From contig NZ_KB899967.1 in NCBI RefSeq assembly GCF_000378485.1, forward strand, positions 62,001 through 126,000: a DNA stretch of 64,000 nucleotides, read 5' to 3'. How positions within the stretch are numbered: position 1 is the first letter of the stretch; each line of letters starts with the position of its first letter. A program made the translations under genes and the position numbers. The notes under the pieces are model-generated. The model did no database searches. It worked only from the letters and a program-made list of their open reading frames with translations, and had not been told where the DNA came from. This DNA is from Flavobacterium rivuli WB 3.3-2 = DSM 21788 (GTDB taxonomy: Bacteria > Bacteroidota > Bacteroidia > Flavobacteriales > Flavobacteriaceae). This document shows, in pieces, positions 58,789 through 64,000 of this stretch.

Positions 58789-61260
58789 ATGGAGATAGTT
58801 TTACTTATTGCACTTATTATAGTTATTGTTGTTACCATAAACTCGCTGTCTAAAAAAATAGACCGCCTGCAGGATAGCTTTTATGAGGTAAACCGAAAAC
58901 TTGACCATTATAAAAAACTGGCAGAGTCTGTAGAGAAACCTGCCCTCAACCCCATCCAAAAACAGGAACCTGCACAAACCAAACAACCTGAACCACCTGT
59001 TGTCCCTGTTGCTCCTATTCCCGAGAGGCCGGCTGCACCGGTATACACTCCGCCACAGCCTGCACCACCTAAACCTGTAGTGCCTTTAGAGCGTGTTGCT
59101 GCTATAAATGCTCCTGCTCCGGCACCTAAACCCCATATAGTTTTACCACCCAAAAAATCGTGGTGGGAAAACTTTAAAGAACAAAACCCCGATCTTGAGA
59201 AATTTATTGGCGAGAACCTCATCAATAAAATTGGGATACTCATCCTGGTATTAGGTATAAGCTACTTTGTAAAATTTGCCATAGATAAAGACTGGATAAA
59301 CGAACCCGCACGTGTGGGCATAGGCATACTTGCAGGAGGCATTGTAATGATGGTAGCGCACAAACTGCGTATTAACTACAAAGCCTTTAGCTCTGTACTG
59401 GTTGCAGGTGCCATCTCTATATTTTATTTTACAATTACCGTAGCATTTCATGACTATCATTTATTTAGCCAAACGGTGGCCTTTATAATCATGGTTGCCA
59501 TTACAGGCTTTAGTGCATTTATATCTGTAAACTATAACCGTGCAGAGCTGGCAGCATTATCGCTTATAGGCGGCTTTGCAGCACCTTTTATGGTAAGTAC
59601 CGGTAGTGGCAATTATGCTGTACTGTTTAGTTACATTGCCATATTAAATATCGGGATACTGTCTATAGCCTATTATAAAAAGTGGGCTTTTATAAATGCG
59701 CAGGCATACATTTTTACAGTACTGCTCTTTGGCGCGTGGCTGATTAGCATAGAAGATTCAGAAAATCCTCCTTATGCCGGTGCATTAATGTTTGGCTTTT
59801 TGTTCTACCTGATATTTACCCTTATGAATATCATTAACAACATACGCAATAAGACTGCTTTTACCAAAATGGAACTTACCATACTGGTAAGCAACACTTT
59901 TTTATTTTATGGTGCAGGCATGTTTATTATAGACCGTTTTATGCCGCAATACAAAGGCATGTTTACCTTACTGCTTGGTGTATTTAATTTTGTTTTTGCA
60001 TGGCTATTGTACAAAAAACTGGCAATGGACCAAAAAATTATTTACATACTTATAGGCCTTACCTTAACCTTTGTAACGCTAACCATACCTATACAGTTTA
60101 ACGGCAATTACATTACACTTTTTTGGGCGGCAGAAGCTGTATTGCTATTATGGCTGGCACAAAAATCGCGTATAGAAAGTTTCAGGTTTGGGTCGGTTAT
60201 AGTGCATGCACTTATGCTTATAAGCCTTTTAATGGACTGGGCAAACCTTTACCGTGGCACTGAATCGCTCACTCCTGTAATTAACCCTGCTTTTTTAACG
60301 GGCTTGTTTGCTATAGCATCGTTACTCGCAGCATTAAAATTAGTAAAACGTGATACAGGTACTTATAAACTGTACGGCATTACATTTAACATAGGGGCAT
60401 ATACTAAAGTGTTGCAAATTGTAGCTATGCTGTTAGTATATATAGCCGGATTTATAGAGCTAAACTACCAGGCGGTTATTTACCTTGAGAGTATATATGC
60501 AGTATATAGCCTGTTGCTAATTTACCATCTTACCATGAGTATATTATTTATACAGTTTTATACCAAAAACGAACTAACACAAAAAATTGGGTCGGCTATA
60601 GGGATTTTCAATGTGGTAACATTTATACTATTCTCTTCAAGATATGCGTACTACGAGGTAGAAGATTATTTAAACACTGCTATAGCCTATAAACTGGCTT
60701 ACTGGCTTCATTTTGTAGCACTGGCACTTGTGTTTTATACCGTTGCATTAGTGTATAAATTGAATCAAGAAACTATAAACACCCGCAAAAGCAAAGGTAT
60801 CCTGCCCTGGATAGGTGTATTCCTACTTGTATATCTTGCCAGTAGTGAACTCATGCTGCACTGGATCGTGATTAGCATAGACCCTGTAAAAGCGATACCA
60901 AACTCTTTCGCCTTAAGTGCAGACACAGCTATAGATGTTATGCGTACACAGGTTATAAAAACAGGCTACCCTGTGCTATGGGGTATTATTGCAGGTGTAC
61001 TACTAGTATTTGGCATAAAAAAACAATTAAAAAACGTTCGGATAACTGCATTGGTATTACTTGGGCTAACTATTGCCAAATTATTTATTTACGACATTAG
61101 GAATGCATCCGAAACCGGAAAGATTATAGCATTTATTTTACTGGGAGTTCTTATCTTAGTAATATCTTTTGTATACCAAAAACTAAAATTATTAGTCATT
61201 GCAGATAAACCCGAAGACACTACTAACAACACTACGACCACTAACGATGAAAACATTTAA
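58789..61260 (+). CDS. DUF2339 polytopic membrane protein
   Basis: An 823-aa integral membrane protein: N-terminal helix (MEIVLLIALIIVIVVTINSL), a coiled/proline-rich linker (about 40-140, with QTKQPEPPVVPVAPIPERPA), then the motif WWENFKEQNPDLEKFIGENL (about 124-143), NKIGILILVLGISYFVKFAI, RVGIGILAGGIVMMVAHKLR and about 20 further helices. DUF2339 proteins are paired with DUF3999 genes in many bacteria; the function is unknown. It overlaps the DUF3999 gene by 14 bases. Confidence 0.9.
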   Translation: MEIVLLIALIIVIVVTINSLSKKIDRLQDSFYEVNRKLDHYKKLAESVEKPALNPIQKQEPAQTKQPEPPVVPVAPIPERPAAPVYTPPQPAPPKPVVPLERVAAINAPAPAPKPHIVLPPKKSWWENFKEQNPDLEKFIGENLINKIGILILVLGISYFVKFAIDKDWINEPARVGIGILAGGIVMMVAHKLRINYKAFSSVLVAGAISIFYFTITVAFHDYHLFSQTVAFIIMVAITGFSAFISVNYNRAELAALSLIGGFAAPFMVSTGSGNYAVLFSYIAILNIGILSIAYYKKWAFINAQAYIFTVLLFGAWLISIEDSENPPYAGALMFGFLFYLIFTLMNIINNIRNKTAFTKMELTILVSNTFLFYGAGMFIIDRFMPQYKGMFTLLLGVFNFVFAWLLYKKLAMDQKIIYILIGLTLTFVTLTIPIQFNGNYITLFWAAEAVLLLWLAQKSRIESFRFGSVIVHALMLISLLMDWANLYRGTESLTPVINPAFLTGLFAIASLLAALKLVKRDTGTYKLYGITFNIGAYTKVLQIVAMLLVYIAGFIELNYQAVIYLESIYAVYSLLLIYHLTMSILFIQFYTKNELTQKIGSAIGIFNVVTFILFSSRYAYYEVEDYLNTAIAYKLAYWLHFVALALVFYTVALVYKLNQETINTRKSKGILPWIGVFLLVYLASSELMLHWIVISIDPVKAIPNSFALSADTAIDVMRTQVIKTGYPVLWGIIAGVLLVFGIKKQLKNVRITALVLLGLTIAKLFIYDIRNASETGKIIAFILLGVLILVISFVYQKLKLLVIADKPEDTTNNTTTTNDENI

Positions 61261-62482
61261 AATAGCCCTGCTTTTACTGCTAAGCTTTAGCGGTTTTGCA
61301 CAGCAGTTTACCGTTTCGTCTAAAATATCTAAAGTAAAAGCCACCGGGCTGCACAACATTGCCTTAACGCCCGATTTTCGGTGTTATGCCGATGGCAACC
61401 TTGCAGGCATACGCATATTTGACAGCAATAGTAAAGAGGTGCCTTATATATTAAGCAGCCCCGAAAAGATAAGGATAGAATCCGGTTTCGAGAAATTTCC
61501 GCTACTACTAAAGAGGATTGCAGCCGACTCTGTTTCTCAGGTTTTTATAGAGAATACATCCGGCACAAAATGGAATGAAGTAACACTTGTCATTGCAAAT
61601 ACAGATGCTGTTAAAACCTATAGCATAAGCGGTAGTAATGATAATAGCGAATGGTTTGGCCTGGTAAATAACCAAACGCTTAGCGGCCTGTACAGCCATG
61701 CCGATACTATGGTTTATAAAACCTTACCCCTGCCGGTTAATACTTACAGGTATTTAAAAATAGAGTTTAACGATAAAACGTCGCTTCCTCTTAATATTAC
61801 AGGCGCCGGCAGGATAACCGGTAAACCTATTGCTGCAGCTCTGGTAGAGATACCTAATGCCCATGTTAAAGTTACAGAGATGCTGCTGGAAAAAAGGACC
61901 CGCGTTACCGTAACCTTTAATGATCCTGTTATTATAGACCAAATTGCCTTTAACATTACAAATCCACGATTGTATAACCGCAACGCAGCATTATTTGTAT
62001 CACGCAGCCATACAGTGCGTAAAAAAACAACTACTTATCTGGAACAGGAACTTGCCTTCACACTCAATTCTGCAAATAAAAACATAATCAGCAACCTTAA
62101 CCTTATAGAGAACAAGGTAGTTATAGATATTGAGAACAAAGACAATGAGCCTTTAGAAATAGCATCGGTAAAACTGTACCAAATGCCTGTAAATCTTATT
62201 GCTAATCTTACAGCGGGCGAAAACTACAGTGTTATGGCAGGAAACATACAACTGCATGAACCGGATTATGACCTTAAGGATTTTAAAAGCCAGATTCCTG
62301 CCGTATTGCCACAGGCAACCCTTAGCAAGCCGGAACCTGTAAATGCAAAACCAAAAGGTATTAATGCCGATAAAAGCCCCTGGATTATGTGGGCATGTAT
62401 AGCGGCAGGAGCACTTATATTGTTTTATTTTTGCTATAACCTTGTAAGAGACATGAAAAGCAGCGAAAAAACTCATACATAA
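61247..62482 (+). CDS. DUF3999-like membrane-anchored exported protein
   Basis: A 411-aa protein with signal peptide (MKTFKIALLLLLSFSGFAQQ), a beta-rich extracytoplasmic region (about 20-370; PYILSSPEKIRIESGFEKFP, LPLPVNTYRYLKIEFNDKTS) and a C-terminal membrane helix (WIMWACIAAGALILFYFCYN, about 379-398). The pairing with DUF2339 supports assignment to DUF3999. The start ATG at 61247 is inside the DUF2339 gene (14-base overlap), giving a standard signal peptide; an upstream in-frame TTG would not. Confidence 0.82.
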   Translation: MKTFKIALLLLLSFSGFAQQFTVSSKISKVKATGLHNIALTPDFRCYADGNLAGIRIFDSNSKEVPYILSSPEKIRIESGFEKFPLLLKRIAADSVSQVFIENTSGTKWNEVTLVIANTDAVKTYSISGSNDNSEWFGLVNNQTLSGLYSHADTMVYKTLPLPVNTYRYLKIEFNDKTSLPLNITGAGRITGKPIAAALVEIPNAHVKVTEMLLEKRTRVTVTFNDPVIIDQIAFNITNPRLYNRNAALFVSRSHTVRKKTTTYLEQELAFTLNSANKNIISNLNLIENKVVIDIENKDNEPLEIASVKLYQMPVNLIANLTAGENYSVMAGNIQLHEPDYDLKDFKSQIPAVLPQATLSKPEPVNAKPKGINADKSPWIMWACIAAGALILFYFCYNLVRDMKSSEKTHT

Positions 62483-62521
62483 ATAAGTTGCCGGGCAACG
62501 GTGTAAACCGCCTATAATTGT

Positions 62522-62529
62522 TATTTTTG
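62522..62529 (+). promoter_or_regulatory. -7 promoter element of udk
   Basis: TATTTTTG is a perfect TAnnTTTG element, 24 bases upstream of the udk ATG. Confidence 0.6.
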
Positions 62530-62553
62530 CAGAAACAAAAAACAATCTTTTAA

Positions 62554-63162
62554 ATGCTTATTATCGGAATTGCAGGCGGTACAGGTAGCGGTAAAACAAC
62601 TGTGGTGCACCAAATAATGAATCAGTTGCCACTAACCGAAGTGGGTATTATATCTCAGGATCATTATTACCGCGAGAATAATAACCTTAGTTATGAAGAC
62701 CGTGCCAAAATAAACTTTGACCACCCCCGTGCCATAGATTTTGAATTGATGACAGAGCATTTAAAAGAATTAAAGGCTGGTAATACCATTCCGCAGCCTG
62801 TGTATTCTTTTGTTACACATAACCGTACCGATGATACCATTCTTACCCACCCACGTAAAGTAATGATCGTAGAGGGTATATTAATTTTAGCTGATGCTAA
62901 GTTGCGTGACCTTTTTGATATTAAAATATTTGTTCACGCCGATAGTGATGAAAGGCTTATACGCCGCTTAAAACGCGACATTGCAGAGCGCGGCCGCGAT
63001 ATGGAAGAAGTACTAAACCGTTACCAAAACACGCTAAAGCCCATGCACGAGCAGTTTATCGAGCCCACAAAAGCATACGCCGATATCATCATTCCGAATG
63101 ACAAATACAATACCGTAGCCATAGATGTTGTTAGGGCGGTTATAAACCAGAGAATTCTTTAA
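62554..63162 (+). CDS. udk: uridine kinase
   Basis: A 202-aa Udk: Walker A GIAGGTGSGKTTV (about 5-17), the phosphate-handling SQDHYYRENNNLSYEDRAKI region (about 34-53), FDHPRAIDFELM, and DSDERLIRRLKRDIAERGRD (about 129-148). It phosphorylates uridine and cytidine with ATP or GTP. Followed by a spacer with TTTCAGATT direct repeats. Confidence 0.95.
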   Translation: MLIIGIAGGTGSGKTTVVHQIMNQLPLTEVGIISQDHYYRENNNLSYEDRAKINFDHPRAIDFELMTEHLKELKAGNTIPQPVYSFVTHNRTDDTILTHPRKVMIVEGILILADAKLRDLFDIKIFVHADSDERLIRRLKRDIAERGRDMEEVLNRYQNTLKPMHEQFIEPTKAYADIIIPNDKYNTVAIDVVRAVINQRIL

Positions 63163-63278
63163 TTTCAGATTTTTGATTTCAGATTTCAGATTGCCTACAG
63201 GATGTCAATAACATTATGTAATTATACTATATCAAAAGCTTTAAAAGCATTACTTTGTAATTCAGGATTTTTTAGATT
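63163..63278. repeat. short direct repeats downstream of udk
   Basis: The motif ATTTCAGATT is repeated three times (around 63163-63191) in an AT-rich spacer. It looks like a degenerate interspersed repeat. Confidence 0.4.
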
Positions 63279-63632
63279 ATGAATTTTTTCAGGAAAATAA
63301 CAACCCGATATCCCTTCTTAGCGTTTTTAAGTAACCGCTATGTGCTGGTGCTTATTTTTGTTGCGGTTTGGATAACCTTTCTTGATAATTATTCGTATTT
63401 TGAGCATCAGGCGCTTAACAAGGAAATTGAAGAACTGGAAGATAATAAAGAATATTATATTCAGGAAATCAAAAAAGACAGCACCAGTATAAAGCAATTA
63501 AAAAATGGGGAGCAGACTGAAAAGTATGCCCGTGAAAAATATTTTATGAAGCGCGATGATGAGGATATCTATATAATAGAATTTGAAGAAGACGCTAAAA
63601 AAGCCAAAGACACTACAACCACCGAATTATAA
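63279..63632 (+). CDS. FtsB/DivIC-like septum formation initiator protein
   Basis: A 117-aa protein: short cytoplasmic N-terminus, one membrane helix (YVLVLIFVAVWITFLDNYSY, about 21-40) and a coiled coil (ALNKEIEELEDNKEYYIQEI, about 45-64) that ends in the FtsB/DivIC-type EKYAREKYFMKRDDEDIYII (about 78-97). It is a bitopic divisome protein that works with FtsL and FtsQ. Directly upstream of mutA, 16 bases apart. Confidence 0.9.
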   Translation: MNFFRKITTRYPFLAFLSNRYVLVLIFVAVWITFLDNYSYFEHQALNKEIEELEDNKEYYIQEIKKDSTSIKQLKNGEQTEKYAREKYFMKRDDEDIYIIEFEEDAKKAKDTTTTEL

Positions 63633-63648
63633 ATAAACAGGAGCATTT

Positions 63649-64000
63649 ATGAGCAATAATCTTTTTGATGAATTTGGGCCTGTGTCTTCTAAACTGTGGA
63701 AACAGAAAATCCAGTATGAACTTAAAGGCGCTGATTATAATGCCACTCTTGTTTGGGAAAGCCCTGAAGGCATTAAGGTTAAGCCTTTTTACCATATTGA
63801 TGAAGCTAAAGACCCCATTACAGAAACGGTAAAAACCGAACCTTTTAAAATAGGCCAGGATATTTTTGTAAAGGATGCAGATAAAAGCGCAACACGTGCT
63901 GCAAATACTGTTAAGCGCGGTGCCGAAGCTATACGCTTTACTGTAACCGATGCTACAATTGATGCTGAAAAGCTAATTGCAGGAATTAACCCTGCTATTC
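63649..64000 (+). CDS. mutA: methylmalonyl-CoA mutase small subunit, N-terminal part (3' truncated by window)
   Basis: An ATG at 63649, preceded by GGAG 8 bases upstream, opens a frame to the end of the window. The start MSNNLFDEFGPVSSKLWKQK, then IQYELKGADYNATLVWESPE and GIKVKPFYHIDEAKDPITET, matches the N-terminal domain of the MutA (beta) subunit of the B12-dependent mutase that interconverts methylmalonyl-CoA and succinyl-CoA. The catalytic MutB gene is expected downstream but is outside the window. Confidence 0.85.
   Translation, partial: MSNNLFDEFGPVSSKLWKQKIQYELKGADYNATLVWESPEGIKVKPFYHIDEAKDPITETVKTEPFKIGQDIFVKDADKSATRAANTVKRGAEAIRFTVTDATIDAEKLIAGINPAI

Noticed and set aside
1..64000. 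CRISPR array, tRNA, rRNA, insertion sequence or prophage
   Set aside because: No regularly spaced repeats, no cloverleaf or anticodon-stem patterns, no transposase or phage proteins were recognised on either strand by eye. Distant or degenerate cases could be missed without a search.

Overview
The window is an ordinary chromosomal stretch of a low-GC member of the Bacteroidota, almost certainly Flavobacteriaceae and probably Flavobacterium or a close relative. The support comes from the sequence: many genes are preceded by a TAnnTTTG -7 promoter element instead of an E. coli type -10 box; there are two secreted proteins with type A type IX secretion (T9SS) C-terminal sorting domains and a PorP/SprF-like protein paired with an OmpA-family protein; GAPDH is the long form with an N-terminal extension; there is an aconitase pair; and the end of the window reads udk, a FtsB/DivIC-like gene, then mutA. 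No rRNA, tRNA, CRISPR array, insertion sequence or prophage was recognised.

Layout. 1-4.7 kb: end of a 2-oxoacid dehydrogenase E1 beta-type gene, an aldehyde dehydrogenase, an OmpA-like outer membrane protein and two small unknown genes. 4.7-8.1 kb: a META-domain lipoprotein, a VWA membrane protein and fabG. 8.2-14.0 kb: a tightly packed eight-gene minus-strand ter/tel stress cluster (HAD, phosphoribosyltransferase, TerD, TerD, TelA, VOC protein, unknown 324-aa protein, TerD), the most system-like accessory island here. 14-18.7 kb: VOC protein, a 58-aa peptide, a CPA1 antiporter, poorly conserved AT-rich genes, a RelE/ParE toxin-antitoxin pair abutting an IMPACT/YigZ gene. 18.7-23 kb: thioesterase, dnaA with a coupled low-molecular-weight phosphatase, and an RsmI-like methylase. 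23-26 kb: a small ars operon (arsR, DUF6428, arsC) divergent from a SulP transporter, with a palindrome at the arsR start. 26-31.4 kb: cell wall and lysine/peptidoglycan genes (lysozyme-like protein, mltG, GNAT, dapF) and an HtrA protease.

31.4-38 kb: two T9SS cargo proteins that share an N-terminal domain, GAPDH, and a YfbK-like VWA lipoprotein. 38-43.3 kb: two different aconitases in tandem. 43.5-49.8 kb: two paralogous small membrane proteins, a MoxR ATPase and three consecutive periplasmic peptidylprolyl isomerase genes, probably an outer-membrane-protein folding operon. 50-53.4 kb: a small lipoprotein and the PorP/SprF plus OmpA/PD40 pair. 53.5-58.7 kb: prfC, a two-component pair with TPR sensor, and a small P-loop protein. 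58.8-64 kb: DUF2339/DUF3999 membrane pair, udk, FtsB/DivIC-like protein and the start of mutA.

The -7 elements correct several starts: the longest open frames of the VOC gene at 14 kb, the SulP gene, GAPDH and the 21.3-kb gene all begin at or upstream of the promoter, so shorter starts are used here. Functions are assigned from recognised families and motifs; no database search was possible.
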